From assembly GCA_035285325.1 (NCBI GenBank), contig JAYKJB010000016.1, positions 1 through 64,000 on the forward strand: a stretch of 64,000 nucleotides of DNA, written 5' to 3'. Position 1 is the first letter of the stretch, and each line of letters opens with the position of its first letter. The notes under the pieces were generated by a model. The model saw only the letters and a program-made list of their open reading frames with translations, was not told the DNA's origin and did no database searches. This document shows, piece after piece, positions 43,784-53,129 of this stretch. Origin of the DNA: Candidatus Sericytochromatia bacterium. GTDB lineage: Bacteria > Cyanobacteriota > Sericytochromatia > S15B-MN24 > JAQBPE01. Made by a program: the position numbers and the translations under genes.

Positions 43784-45921
43784 GGTTGGTTATCCTCGGC
43801 GGCGCGACGGGCATTGAGCAGCACCAGAGACCGTTCTGACAGATCGTAACGGTCTCCAGGCCTTCTCAGCAATGGAGCAGGAGACTCGACGGCGGTGTCG
43901 AGCAACACCTCCCAGGCGCCATAGCCGGGAGCGACGGGCAAAGCGAAGGGAATCGCATCGTGGTGAGCGTTCAGCATCAGGAAAAGCGAATCTCCGCGGA
44001 TGGGACGACCTTCGGGGTCCGTTTCTGAGATGGCATCCCCCATGAGGCGCAACCCCAGGCAGCGGACGAAATCTTGTTTCCAACTGGAGGTGGTCATTTC
44101 GCGGCCGGACGGCTCGAACCAGGTCATATCCTTGACGTTCGAGCCAGGGATGACCCGACCCTTCCAGAAACGCCGACGGCGCAAAACCGGGTGCTCGCGA
44201 CGCAAGGCGAGACAGCGACAGACGAAGTCGAAGAAGCGGCGCTGCTCATCTGAAACCAGCCAGGGCTGCCAGGCCAGTTCATTGTCCTGGCAATAGGCGT
44301 TGTTGTTCCCGCGCTGGGAGCGTGCATACTCGTCGCCCCCGCTGATCATGGGAACCCCCTGGGAGAGCAGCAGACTGGCCATCAGGTTACGCATCTGTTG
44401 GCCGCGCAGCGCCAGGATCGCTTCTTCCAGCGTTTCGCCTTCTACCCCGCAATTCCAGCTATTGTTGTGGTTTTCACCGTCGCGATTGTCTTCCCGGTTG
44501 GCGGCATTGTGCTTGTGGTTGTAGGTCACCAGGTCGCGCATGGTGAAACCGTCGTGGCAGGTGATGAAGTTGATGCTGGCGTGGGGCGCCCGGCCGTCGT
44601 CCTGGTAGAGGTCCGGGCTGCCGGCCAATCGCAAGGCCAACTGCGGCGCCAGACCGCCGTCCCCTTTCCAGAACCGTCGAAGGGTGTCGCGATACTGCCC
44701 GTTCCATTCCGTCCAGCCGACCGGAAAGTTGCCCACCATGTATCCGCCCTCTCCGAGATCCCACGGTTCTGCGATCAGCTTGACCTGCGAGAGCACCGGG
44801 TCCTGGTGAATGATGTCGAAGAAGGACGACAGACGGTCGACGGCAAAGAGTTCTCGCGCCAACGCACTGGCCAGGTCGAAGCGGAATCCGTCGACATGCA
44901 TCTCCTGCACCCAGTAGCGCAACGAGTCCATGATGAGTTGCAACACGCGAGGGTGTTGCATGTTCAGCGTGTTGCCACAGCCCGTAAAGTCCTGGTAGTA
45001 GCGGCGATTCCCGTCTACCAGGCGGTAATAGCACGCGTTGTCGATGCCGCGCAGCGAAAGCGTCGGGCCCAGTTCGCTGCCTTCGCAGGTGTGGTTGTAG
45101 ACGACGTCCAAGATCACTTCGATGTTCGCGGCGTGCAGCCGTTTGACCATGGCTTTGAATTCGTTCACCGCGTCCTGCGGCGTTGCGCCGCTGGCGTAGC
45201 GCACATCTGGAGCGAAGTAGCCCAGCGTGTTGTAGCCCCAGTAATTGCTCAGGCCATGTTTGACCAGATGTCCATCGATGGCATGCTGATGCACCGGAAG
45301 CAATTCCACGGCCGTCACGCCAAGCTGCTTCAGGTGGGCGATCGCCGCATCAGAGGCCACCCCGAGGTAGGTTCCTCGCTCGGCCACAGGCACCTGCGGG
45401 TTCAGGCGGGTGAACCCGCGCACGTGGGTTTCATAGATGACGGTGTCGTGCCAGGGCACCTGGGGAGGGCGATCGCCCTCCCAGTCGAAGTGGGGATCGA
45501 CCACCACCGCCAGCGGCGCAAACGGGGCGTTGTCCCGTTTGTCGAAGGCCAGATCGACCTCGGCGTGGCCGAGCGGATAAGAGAAGATTTCATCGGACCA
45601 GCACAACGATCTCCCAACAGCCCGCGCGTAGGGGTCGATCATCACCTTGTTGGCATTGAAGCGGTGCCCCTGCTTGGGCTTGAAGGGGCCGTGGACGCGG
45701 TAACCGTATAGTTGCCCCGGCCGGACGTCCGGCAGGTAGGCGTGCCAGACCATATCCGTGCGTTCGGTCAGCGGGATGCGGCTCGTCTCACGCAGGGCCT
45801 GAGGGCTGTCAAACAGGCAGAGGTCAACGCCCGTAGCATATTCCGAGAAGATGGCGAAATTGGTGCCTCGCCCATCCCAGGTGGCCCCCAGGGGATATGA
45901 TTTACCGGGCCAAACGCGCAC
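43780..45921 (-). CDS. glgX: Glycogen debranching enzyme GlgX
   Basis: 713 aa from GTG 45921. GH13 isoamylase-type enzyme that hydrolyses alpha-1,6 branches of limit dextrins. CBM48-like N-terminus (YPLGATWDGRGTNFAIFSEYATGVDLCLFD); catalytic DGFRFDLASALAR (nucleophile), KLIAEPWDLG (acid/base), FITCHDGFTMRDLV; also ISGGDEYARSQRGNNNAYCQD, typical of GlgX/TreX. GGGGAGA stands seven bases before the GTG; the frame upstream to 46008 has no ribosome site. It forms an operon with glgB, pairing debranching and branching enzymes. Confidence 0.96.
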   Translation of the reverse strand: MRVWPGKSYPLGATWDGRGTNFAIFSEYATGVDLCLFDSPQALRETSRIPLTERTDMVWHAYLPDVRPGQLYGYRVHGPFKPKQGHRFNANKVMIDPYARAVGRSLCWSDEIFSYPLGHAEVDLAFDKRDNAPFAPLAVVVDPHFDWEGDRPPQVPWHDTVIYETHVRGFTRLNPQVPVAERGTYLGVASDAAIAHLKQLGVTAVELLPVHQHAIDGHLVKHGLSNYWGYNTLGYFAPDVRYASGATPQDAVNEFKAMVKRLHAANIEVILDVVYNHTCEGSELGPTLSLRGIDNACYYRLVDGNRRYYQDFTGCGNTLNMQHPRVLQLIMDSLRYWVQEMHVDGFRFDLASALARELFAVDRLSSFFDIIHQDPVLSQVKLIAEPWDLGEGGYMVGNFPVGWTEWNGQYRDTLRRFWKGDGGLAPQLALRLAGSPDLYQDDGRAPHASINFITCHDGFTMRDLVTYNHKHNAANREDNRDGENHNNSWNCGVEGETLEEAILALRGQQMRNLMASLLLSQGVPMISGGDEYARSQRGNNNAYCQDNELAWQPWLVSDEQRRFFDFVCRCLALRREHPVLRRRRFWKGRVIPGSNVKDMTWFEPSGREMTTSSWKQDFVRCLGLRLMGDAISETDPEGRPIRGDSLFLMLNAHHDAIPFALPVAPGYGAWEVLLDTAVESPAPLLRRPGDRYDLSERSLVLLNARRAAEDNQP

Positions 45922-45979
45922 GCAGGAGTCTCCCCGCCAGAGGCCGGCACGGTCCCCACCTGCGCCAGCCGGGCGTTCA

Positions 45980-45988
45980 TGTATACCA
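45980..45988 (-). promoter_or_regulatory. Putative extended -10 promoter of glgX-glgB
   Basis: TGG precedes TATACA on the minus strand, start near 45973, leader of about 52 nt to GTG 45921. No good -35. Confidence 0.45.
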
Positions 45989-46013
45989 CGACGCCCGGCC
46001 ACCCGCATGCGGA

Positions 46014-46727
46014 CTAAAACGGAAGCGCCGATTCCGGACGGGCGTCACGCGCGCGTGGGCGCGGCAGGTAGCTGAATTCTCGCAGGGTCAGTTCGATGCC
46101 TTGGCGCATCACGGGGCTGCCGTCCGCCAAACTCAGGTCACGCAGCGCGTAACTGTGGGTCGTCGGGATCGCGTGTTCCAGCAAGAATCGCTCGCCTTTC
46201 TCCAGATTGGCGAGGCTCTCGGCCGTTCCACCGAACGCCACCAGGTCATAGAAGTCGGCTTGCGCTTCGCTTTCGTGGGGACGCTTGAAATGGTTGTAGG
46301 CCACTCTGACCCGGAGGTACGGGAGGCCGGCGGCACTCTGGCGCAGGCCTTCGCGCGTGTCCACCACGCTCACCAGGCCGTGGGCGTAAAGGAGGTCGCC
46401 CTCATCGTGCCACTCCACCCGGCGAGCCTCACGAACTTCCAGGGACAGTTGGGGTTGGGTCACTTCCTTGCCCTGGCTTCCTGTGACCGGCGCCCGGGTG
46501 GCGGGATCGAGCAGCGGCACTTGCTGCAGGCGGAGCAGGCCCGTCAGGAGCAAGTGTGTGCCTTTGGTGTGGCGGGAAGCAAAGGCGGTGAAGGCCTCTG
46601 GCGAATGGAAGCGCAGTTGCACCGAGTCGCTTTGTGGCGCGTCTTTGCCACGACGACGGACCGTCAGGGTGGCCGTTTGCCGTTTGGTGTTGAGCGTGTC
46701 GAGCATCCCGGAGAGCACAATCTTCAT
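46014..46727 (-). CDS. Tandem OB-fold, SSB-like protein
   Basis: 237 aa. Two halves each read like a single-stranded-DNA-binding OB fold. First half: MKIVLSGMLDTLNTKRQTAT ... EAFTAFASRHTKGTHLLLTG. Second half: LLYAHGLVSVVDTREGLRQS, LPYLRVRVAYNHFKRP, FYDLVAFGGTAESLANLEKG, the last matching the 'fiDvvaFGk-AE' segment of SSB. No acidic SSB-type tail; it ends Pro-rich (LPRPRARDARPESALPF). Probably binds ssDNA or RNA, but it is not the replicative SSB. Monocistronic, downstream of meaB with its own 240-bp upstream region. Confidence 0.6.
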   Translation of the reverse strand: MKIVLSGMLDTLNTKRQTATLTVRRRGKDAPQSDSVQLRFHSPEAFTAFASRHTKGTHLLLTGLLRLQQVPLLDPATRAPVTGSQGKEVTQPQLSLEVREARRVEWHDEGDLLYAHGLVSVVDTREGLRQSAAGLPYLRVRVAYNHFKRPHESEAQADFYDLVAFGGTAESLANLEKGERFLLEHAIPTTHSYALRDLSLADGSPVMRQGIELTLREFSYLPRPRARDARPESALPF

Positions 46728-46967
46728 GGTCTATCCCTTCGGAGCGTCCCAGTGGCGAACAGAGTCACCAGACCTGGGGGAGGATCACGCATTCAGAGAT
46801 AGAACGGATGTTTGATTGGCTTGCGCGGGTCAAAAAGCGACCGAAAACTGGTGAAACCCTGACACCGACAGGTTTTTTTCGACTTGGGGCTGGTTGCGTG
46901 TCAAGGTAGCGTTACGCGGCCCATGGGCCGCGAGCAGAGCGGTCTGCCGCGATGGGGGGCGCAAGTT
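46728..46967. other. Intergenic region between meaB and the SSB-like gene
   Basis: 240 bp. Contains a 16-bp perfect palindrome (GCGGCCCATGGGCCGC, 46916-46931) close to the meaB stop, which could end meaB transcription, and CCTG/CAGG with seven T on the plus strand (46857-46879). No convincing promoter for the SSB-like gene. Confidence 0.35.
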
Positions 46968-47927
46968 TCAAACGGGCCAAACGGAGGCGATCAGTTGACG
47001 GGCGGCCACTTCCGGGGTCAGGCGGCGGGAGAGAATGTCATCGAGGAGCGATTCCTCGCCAGACTTGCTCACCCGGGCGCGCAACTGCGCTTGGAGCAGG
47101 CGATCGGCCTCGCGCCAAAGTGATCGCCTGGCCCGGACTTGCCGGGCGGTCGCCAGACGGGCGTCCTGCTGGAGCCATTCCCGATGACGCAGCATCGCCG
47201 CACAGGCCTCGTCAACGCCCAGTGCTTCGGCCGAGGTTGCGCTGACCAGCACCACCGGCGGGCGCCAGGTTTGGGCGCTCCAAGAGACCAGATCGAGATA
47301 ACCCTCGATTTCCGCCGCCGCCTGCCGGGCACCCGGCAGATCAGCCTTGTTCAAGAGAAAGACCTGCGGCACCTCCATGATGCCGGCCTTCACGGCCTGA
47401 ATGCCGTCCCCGAGGTGGGGTGGTTGAACGAGCACGGTGGTGTCCGCGAGTTCCGCGATCTCGATCTCAGATTGGCCCACCCCGACCGTCTCGATCACGA
47501 TCACGTCGAAGCCCGCCGCATCAAGCACGTGGATGGCCGATTCCGTGGCCGTCGCGACCCCACCGAGGTGCCCCCGATTGCTCATCGAGCGCACATACAC
47601 GCCGGGGTCAGCGGCCAACCCCGCCATGCGGATGCGATCCCCCAGAATCGCCCCTCCGCTGAAGGGGCTGGCGGGATCGACGGCGACCACAGCAAGGGTG
47701 AAGCCGCGCTGGCGTATGGCCTCTGCCAAGCGATCCACCAGGGTGCTCTTGCCAGCGCCTGGAGGTCCCGTGATCCCGATCGTCCAGGCCTTGCCCGTGT
47801 GAGGGAAGAGCAGGGCCAGCAGTTCACCAGCCTGAGGATGGCCATCCTCCAAGTAAGAGATGGCGCGGGCGATCGCACGCGGTCGGGCGGCGAGCACCGC
47901 CGTTGCGATCGCCCCCAGGTCTGTCAT
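46968..47927 (-). CDS. meaB: MeaB/ArgK-family G3E GTPase
   Basis: 319 aa. Cytoplasmic GTPase that loads and protects B12-dependent acyl-CoA mutases such as methylmalonyl-CoA mutase. Walker A GPPGAGKST, VVAVDPASPFSGGAILGDRIRM (family signature), SRGHLGGVA, ETVGVGQSE (switch II) and NKAD. Start overlaps the stop of the fused acyl-CoA dehydrogenase gene (ATGA), so the two are co-translated. No mutase gene is in the window, so the client enzyme is unknown; linkage suggests odd-chain or branched acyl-CoA use. Confidence 0.93.
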   Translation of the reverse strand: MTDLGAIATAVLAARPRAIARAISYLEDGHPQAGELLALLFPHTGKAWTIGITGPPGAGKSTLVDRLAEAIRQRGFTLAVVAVDPASPFSGGAILGDRIRMAGLAADPGVYVRSMSNRGHLGGVATATESAIHVLDAAGFDVIVIETVGVGQSEIEIAELADTTVLVQPPHLGDGIQAVKAGIMEVPQVFLLNKADLPGARQAAAEIEGYLDLVSWSAQTWRPPVVLVSATSAEALGVDEACAAMLRHREWLQQDARLATARQVRARRSLWREADRLLQAQLRARVSKSGEESLLDDILSRRLTPEVAARQLIASVWPV

Positions 47928-50236
47928 CGCACGCCCAGATAGTTCGACCCGATCACGAGCCGTTGGATTTCGCTGGTGCCTTCGTACAGTTCCGTGATCT
48001 TGGCATCGCGCATGTAGCGTTCGACCTCGTATTCCCGCACGAATCCGTAACCACCGTGCAACTGGACGGCGCGGTTGGCTGCCCAGGAGGCCACCTCCGA
48101 GGCAAGCAATTTGCCCATGGACGCCACCATGTTGAACTTCTCGCCGGCGTCTTTCAGCTCCGCGCCGTAGCGCACCAGCAAGCGGGCGGCTTCGATCTCG
48201 GTGGCCATTTCGGCCAGCATGAACTGGACGCCTTGGAAGTCGGCGATTTTCTGCTTGAACTGCTCTCGTTCCTGCGTGTACTTCAAGGCCTTGATGAAGG
48301 CGCCGTGCGCGATCCCGATGGCCTGTGCGCCAATGCCGATGCGGCCGCCGTCAAGGGTGGCGAGGGCAACCTTGAAGCCCTGACCCTCTTCACCCAGCCG
48401 GTTGGCGGCCGGCACGCGGAGGTTTTCGAAGAACAGGGCCCGCGTGTCAGAGGCGCGAATGCCCATCTTTTCTTCCTTCTTGCCGACCACGAAGCCGGGA
48501 GAGGCGGTGTCGACAATAAAAGCACTGATGCCCTTGTTGCCCTTGGACAGATCGGTGGAGGCAAAGACGATCGCGACCTTGGAGAAGGAACCGTTCGTGA
48601 TGAAGACCTTGCCGCCATTCAGGATGTAGTCATCGCCGTCGCGGACCGCCGTGGTGCGCAAGGAGCCGGCATCCGACCCGCTGTTGGGTTCGGTCAGGGC
48701 GAAGCAACCGAGCCATTCCCCGGTCGCCATCCGAGGCAGCCAGGCCTGCTTTTGCGCTTCCGTCCCGAACAGGGCGATCGGCTTCATCGCCAGCGAGATG
48801 TGGGCGTCCATGATCACGCTGGTGGTGGCACAGGTTTCGGCGAACACCTCGCTCATGATGGCGAACGAGACGTAATCGGAGCCGCCCCCGCCGTAGGCTT
48901 CCTCGATGGGAAGGCCGAGCACACCAGCGTCGCGCATCGCCTGGATGTTGTCCCAGGGGATCTCCTCGGTATGGTCGATCTCCATGGCCCGGCCGGCAAA
49001 CTGTCCGTAGGCCAGCTCCGCCATCATGTCGCGGGCCATGCGCTGTTCTTCATTGAGGTAGCTGTCGGCCAGTTTTTCAAAGTGGTCCGTCATCGACTGA
49101 ATGTTGCGCCAGATGACCAGCTTCTGGATTTCACTGGTGCCCTCGTAAATCTCGGTGATCTTGGCGTCCCGGTAATGGCGTTCGACGGGGAATTCATCCG
49201 TGTATCCGTAGCCCCCGTGGATCTGCACCGCCTCGTTGCAGATCTCCCGGCAGGTCTTGGAGGCATACAGCTTGGCCATGGAGCCCGCCAGGGTGTGAGG
49301 CCGGCCGTCATTGCGCAGCTGGGCGGCCTTTTGAACCAGCAATCGGGCGGCCTGAAGACGGGTGGCCCCATCCGCGAACTTCCACTGGATGGCCTGGAAC
49401 TTGGCGATCGACTGGCCGAATGACTCCCGCTCCAGCGCAAACCGCTTGGCCGCCTCCAGCGCGGCGGTGGCAATGCCGACGGCCTGGGCCGCGATGCCGA
49501 TCCGGCCGGAATCCAGCGCCCGCATCGCGATGGTGAACCCACCTCCCAGGCTCCCGAGGATCTGGGCGTCTGTCACCCGCACCTGATTCAGGACCAGGTC
49601 ACGCGTGTCACTGCTGCGCACACCCATCTTGTGCGTGACGCGACCCACCTCGAGCCCCGGCGTGCCGGCTTCCACGATGAAGCACGTGATGCCCTTGGGG
49701 CCAGGCTCGTCGGCGTTGGTTCGGGCAAACACCAGGAAGGCCTGGGCATAGCCTGCGTTGGTGATCCACTGCTTGGTGCCGCTCAAGACCCATCCATCCC
49801 CGTCACGGACCGCTTTGGCTTGCAGATGGCCCGCATCCGAACCATGACCGGGTTCCGTCAGCGCGTAGGCGCCGATCCACTCGCCGGTGGCCATCTTGGG
49901 GAGGTAACGGGCTTTTTGCTCCTCGCTGCCGAAGGCTGCGATCGTCATGGCCACGGCGGAGACGTGCACGGAATAGGCACAGCCGACCCCCGCGTCTGCC
50001 TTGGCAATTTCCTCGACCGCCAGGATGTAGTCCTGAACCGACCCGCCGCCCCCGCCGTACTGTTCGGGCAGAGGAATTCCGAGCAGTCCCAGCCGACCCA
50101 TTTCCCGGAAAGTGTCCACCGGGAAGACGGCTTCGCGGTCCCAGCGGGCGGCATGAGGGGCCAGTTCGCGTTCTGCGAACGAGCGAACCATTTCAATCAA
50201 AGCGTTCGAGTGACTTTCAACAGCGGTGGCGCACAT
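47924..50236 (-). CDS. Double acyl-CoA dehydrogenase (two complete domains in one chain)
   Basis: 770 aa, about twice the family length, with no stop or frameshift. Each half is a full acyl-CoA dehydrogenase. Half 1 (1-383): YALTEPGHGSDAG, WITNAG, KMGVRSSDTRDL, QIHGGYGYTDEFPVERHYRD, IYEGTSEIQ. Half 2 (about 415-770): FALTEPNSGSDAG, FITNGS, KMGIRASDTRAL, QLHGGYGFVREYEVERYMRD, LYEGTSEIQ. The second half lacks the first ~25 residues of the standard N-terminal helix bundle, provided by linker residues 384-415. Both catalytic Glu residues are present. FAD enzymes introducing the first double bond in beta-oxidation normally form homotetramers, so a fused chain could form a two-chain assembly (inference). 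Ribosome site GAGGT precedes ATG. Confidence 0.93.
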   Translation of the reverse strand: MCATAVESHSNALIEMVRSFAERELAPHAARWDREAVFPVDTFREMGRLGLLGIPLPEQYGGGGGSVQDYILAVEEIAKADAGVGCAYSVHVSAVAMTIAAFGSEEQKARYLPKMATGEWIGAYALTEPGHGSDAGHLQAKAVRDGDGWVLSGTKQWITNAGYAQAFLVFARTNADEPGPKGITCFIVEAGTPGLEVGRVTHKMGVRSSDTRDLVLNQVRVTDAQILGSLGGGFTIAMRALDSGRIGIAAQAVGIATAALEAAKRFALERESFGQSIAKFQAIQWKFADGATRLQAARLLVQKAAQLRNDGRPHTLAGSMAKLYASKTCREICNEAVQIHGGYGYTDEFPVERHYRDAKITEIYEGTSEIQKLVIWRNIQSMTDHFEKLADSYLNEEQRMARDMMAELAYGQFAGRAMEIDHTEEIPWDNIQAMRDAGVLGLPIEEAYGGGGSDYVSFAIMSEVFAETCATTSVIMDAHISLAMKPIALFGTEAQKQAWLPRMATGEWLGCFALTEPNSGSDAGSLRTTAVRDGDDYILNGGKVFITNGSFSKVAIVFASTDLSKGNKGISAFIVDTASPGFVVGKKEEKMGIRASDTRALFFENLRVPAANRLGEEGQGFKVALATLDGGRIGIGAQAIGIAHGAFIKALKYTQEREQFKQKIADFQGVQFMLAEMATEIEAARLLVRYGAELKDAGEKFNMVASMGKLLASEVASWAANRAVQLHGGYGFVREYEVERYMRDAKITELYEGTSEIQRLVIGSNYLGVR

Positions 50237-50558
50237 CGGCTAGACCTCGCGATCGTGAGACGTCCGCTTCGTTGCGGCGTGTCTCCCCAAGGGGAATGCG
50301 GGGGCGACGCCTGAACCCGAAGACCAGGCACCGCCGACGCGCCAGGTAAGCCACAGGGGGCTGGACCCGGAAAGTAGCGTCCAACTGCATTATACCGCAG
50401 TCTGCCGGTGTTCGGACGGCGACCCGGCCAGCACTTTCTCGCGCTGGACGGGAAAAAGAATCGGCCGAAGGGGTAGGCTTCGGGTGCTTGGGGTAAGAAC
50501 ATGAAAACGGCGCTTGATTGGGATCGCAGGCGGTCGTCGCCACGTGGCTTGAAGAAGC
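50237..50558. other. Divergent intergenic region with TATAAT-type promoter
   Basis: 322 bp. A minus-strand TATAAT at 50389-50394 predicts a start near 50382 and a ~145-nt leader for the acyl-CoA dehydrogenase-meaB operon. I see no riboswitch. The plus-strand side has no clear promoter; the GAF-GGDEF start is a weakly supported GTG at 50559. Confidence 0.45.
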
Positions 50559-52226
50559 GTGGCCAAGGGCCGTGTCCGGAGGCACTTCCGCTTGGTGCAG
50601 CATACGGGGCCTGGCACACAGATCGAGGAGATCCGCTCCCTGCTGAAGCAGCTCGAGGGGCATCTGGATCGGCTTGACCCCGTGGCGTCGGAATTTGCGT
50701 CGAGCGGCGCCCCCTCAGCGGAAGACCGCGTGGCTCAGGTGACCGAGTTTGCCGCGTCTGTGGGCGGGGCCTTGGACATCTCGCAGGTGCTGGATCGGGC
50801 CTTGACGGCCTTGCTGCCGATCGCGGGGGCGGAGCGGGCTTTCTTGACACTGCGGGACTCCGACAAGACCTTTGTCGACCGTCTGCGCGCCAGCAACCAG
50901 GCTGACGGCAACGCCTGGATCTATCAAAAGATTGCGCGCTTGGTCGTGGACCGGGTGTTTGAGCATGGCCAGATGGTCCTGCTCGACGACGTGTCGCAGC
51001 AGGCCGACATTGCCGAGGAGGCTGCGGCCTACGATGTTCCCCTGTCGAGTCTGCTGGCCCTGCCCCTGAGGGAAGGCGATCGCCTCGATGGCGTGCTGTA
51101 CTTCGACCGCTCGGACGGGGTTCCCTTTCCTCGGCGCGACCTCAAGCTCTTTCAGGCGCTGGGGCAGATCATCACGCGGGCCGGGCAAGCCGTGCGCAGC
51201 ATGGCCGAACAGACGGCCAGGCGCCAGAACCTGGAATTGCTGAACAAACTCTACCAGGCCATTTCCCGCACGCTGGAACTGGACCAGTTGTTGGATCAGG
51301 TGGCCGCCATCACGATGGACGTCACGCAGTCTGAGCGTGCCTTCATTCTGCTGATGAACAACGGTCAGCTGCGCTTCGGGGCAGGACGCGATCATGGGGG
51401 GCCGTTGAACGCTCAGGCCAGCCGCGAGATCTCCCGCAGCGTCTGCCAGAAGGTACTTCAGACCCAAGAAGGCGTCTATGTCCTGGATACCGCCTCTGAT
51501 GAGGAGTTCTCCAGCAAGTTGTCGGTGGTCAGCTTGAAGCTGAACTCGGTGGTGGCCGTGCCGTTGAAGGGCCAGCAGGGACTGTCCGGCATTCTCTACA
51601 TCGACGCCAAGTCCACCGCCATGCAATCCCTTGAAAAGGAGATGGCGATTCTCACCAACATCGCCAATGTGGCCAGCCTCGCCATCGACAATGCGAGGCT
51701 TTATCGCCAGGCCACCACGGATGGCCTGACCTCCTTGTACGTGCGCTCCTTCTTCATGGTCCGGATGGAGGAGGAGGCCAACCGTTCCGCTCGGTACGGG
51801 CGGATGTTTTCGCTGCTGGTGCTCGATATCGACCATTTCAAGCGGTTCAACGACACCTACGGGCATCAGACGGGCGATGAGGTGATCAAGCTGGTGGCCC
51901 ACATCATCAAGCGAGCGATCCGACAGGGGCTCGACATCCCAGGCCGCTACGGTGGGGAGGAATTGGTGTTGATGTTGCCGGAAACCAATGCCGACGGCGC
52001 GATGATCGTGGCAGAACGGATTCGGCAAAATATTGAAAACACGCCATTGCCCGGCCCCAACGGCGAGAGCTTGCGCGTGACCGTGTCGGTCGGTGTGGGG
52101 GTCTTCCCGGTCCACGGGGGCACGGCCACCCAACTGTTCGAGCGCGCCGACCAGGCGCTTTATCACAGCAAGCAGAACGGCCGCAATCGTTGTTCGCTTG
52201 CGGCCGTTCCTCCTCCCACCGCCTGA
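50559..52226 (+). CDS. Cytoplasmic diguanylate cyclase: GAF-GAF-GGDEF
   Basis: 555 aa. A coiled-coil-like N-terminus (about 20-50), GAF 1 (about 65-210, SQVLDRALTALLPIAGAERAF ... PLREGDRLDGVLYFDR), GAF 2 (about 235-380, LELDQLLDQVAAITMDV ... VAVPLKGQQGLSGILYID) and GGDEF (about 390-550, TDGLTSLYVRSFF, DIDHFKRFNDTYGHQTGD, RYGGEEL). The active-site GGEEL is intact. The product-inhibition site is not a clean RxxD (RQGLD upstream of GRYGGEEL), so feedback may be absent. Soluble sensor that would convert an intracellular signal into c-di-GMP. A perfect 10-bp inverted repeat near the 3' end (52177-52207) may serve as terminator against the convergent hbd operon. Confidence 0.88.
   Translation: MAKGRVRRHFRLVQHTGPGTQIEEIRSLLKQLEGHLDRLDPVASEFASSGAPSAEDRVAQVTEFAASVGGALDISQVLDRALTALLPIAGAERAFLTLRDSDKTFVDRLRASNQADGNAWIYQKIARLVVDRVFEHGQMVLLDDVSQQADIAEEAAAYDVPLSSLLALPLREGDRLDGVLYFDRSDGVPFPRRDLKLFQALGQIITRAGQAVRSMAEQTARRQNLELLNKLYQAISRTLELDQLLDQVAAITMDVTQSERAFILLMNNGQLRFGAGRDHGGPLNAQASREISRSVCQKVLQTQEGVYVLDTASDEEFSSKLSVVSLKLNSVVAVPLKGQQGLSGILYIDAKSTAMQSLEKEMAILTNIANVASLAIDNARLYRQATTDGLTSLYVRSFFMVRMEEEANRSARYGRMFSLLVLDIDHFKRFNDTYGHQTGDEVIKLVAHIIKRAIRQGLDIPGRYGGEELVLMLPETNADGAMIVAERIRQNIENTPLPGPNGESLRVTVSVGVGVFPVHGGTATQLFERADQALYHSKQNGRNRCSLAAVPPPTA
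52177..52207. terminator. Hairpin at the end of the GAF-GGDEF gene
   Basis: ACGGCCGCAA pairs with TTGCGGCCGT (10 bp, 11-nt loop). It lies within the last coding codons, in a spot where two convergent genes are only 14 bp apart. No T-run. Confidence 0.5.
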
Positions 52227-52240
52227 CGGCGGCCCGTGTC

Positions 52241-53116
52241 TCAGCGCCCGGCTGCTACCGGGGCCGCGTCGTAGCGGAACACACCTTCGCCGGTTTTGCG
52301 ACCAAACAGGCCTGCTCGCACGTATTTGCGCAGCAACGGGCAGGGGCGATATTTGTCATCGCCCAGTTCCGCGTGTAGCACCTCCATGATCGACAGGCAG
52401 GTGTCGAGGCCGATAAAGTCCGCCAGGGTGAGCGGGCCCATCGGGTGGTTCATGCCCAACTTCATCACCGTGTCGATGTCCTCGGCATTCGCCACCCCTT
52501 CGTGAAGGGCGAAAAACGCCTCATTGATCATCGGCAGCAAGACCCGGTTGCTGACGAACCCCGCGGCGTCGTTGACCGTCACCGGGGTTTTTCCGAGTTC
52601 CCTTGCCAGCCTCATCACCGTGGCATGCACCTCGTCAGAGGTTTTGAGGCCCCGGATGACTTCCACCAGCTGCATCAGGGGCACCGGGTTCATGAAGTGC
52701 ATGCCGATGAAGCGACTCGGATGGGCCACGACCGCGGCCATTTGGGTGATCGGGAGTGAGCTGGTATTGGACGCCAGAATGGCGTCGGGCCGGACCAGGT
52801 CGCTGAGTTCCCGGAATAAGGCCAGTTTCACGTCCAGATTCTCGACGATGGCTTCCACGACCAGATCGCAGCTGGCCAGAGCGCTGAGGTCCTGGCTGTA
52901 GCTCAACCGCGCAATCGCCGCGTCCCGTTGTTCCGGAGCCAGCTTTCCCTTATCGACGAATTTGCCCAGGCTTCCGGCGATGCCCTTGGCTGCGCGTTCC
53001 AGCTGTCCCGCGTGCGCGTCGTAGACGGTGACACGGAAACCGCTGGTCGCGAAGACCTGGGCGATCCCTGAACCCATTTGCCCGGCCCCGATGAGGCCCA
53101 CGTGGTCGATCGTCAT
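52241..53116 (-). CDS. 3-hydroxybutyryl-CoA dehydrogenase
   Basis: 291 aa. NAD(P)-dependent oxidation of 3-hydroxyacyl-CoA, or the reverse reduction in butanoate synthesis. Rossmann motif [42 protein letters not shown] with the catalytic His; [12 protein letters not shown]; and [16 protein letters not shown]. Length is standard for Hbd/PaaH. Start ATG 53116 has AGGAG upstream. Third gene of the ech-thiolase-hbd operon, 13 bp after the thiolase stop. Confidence 0.95.
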   Translation of the reverse strand: MTIDHVGLIGAGQMGSGIAQVFATSGFRVTVYDAHAGQLERAAKGIAGSLGKFVDKGKLAPEQRDAAIARLSYSQDLSALASCDLVVEAIVENLDVKLALFRELSDLVRPDAILASNTSSLPITQMAAVVAHPSRFIGMHFMNPVPLMQLVEVIRGLKTSDEVHATVMRLARELGKTPVTVNDAAGFVSNRVLLPMINEAFFALHEGVANAEDIDTVMKLGMNHPMGPLTLADFIGLDTCLSIMEVLHAELGDDKYRPCPLLRKYVRAGLFGRKTGEGVFRYDAAPVAAGR

Positions 53117-53129
53117 GTTGCACGTACTC

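Noticed and set aside
48960-49100. Internal restart that would make two separate acyl-CoA dehydrogenases
   Set aside because: There is no stop codon or ribosome-site/start pair between the halves; the linker is continuous coding sequence.
50237-50388. Riboswitch in the 145-nt leader of the acyl-CoA dehydrogenase operon
   Set aside because: No cobalamin, c-di-GMP or other known aptamer core could be recognised; only ordinary GC-rich sequence.
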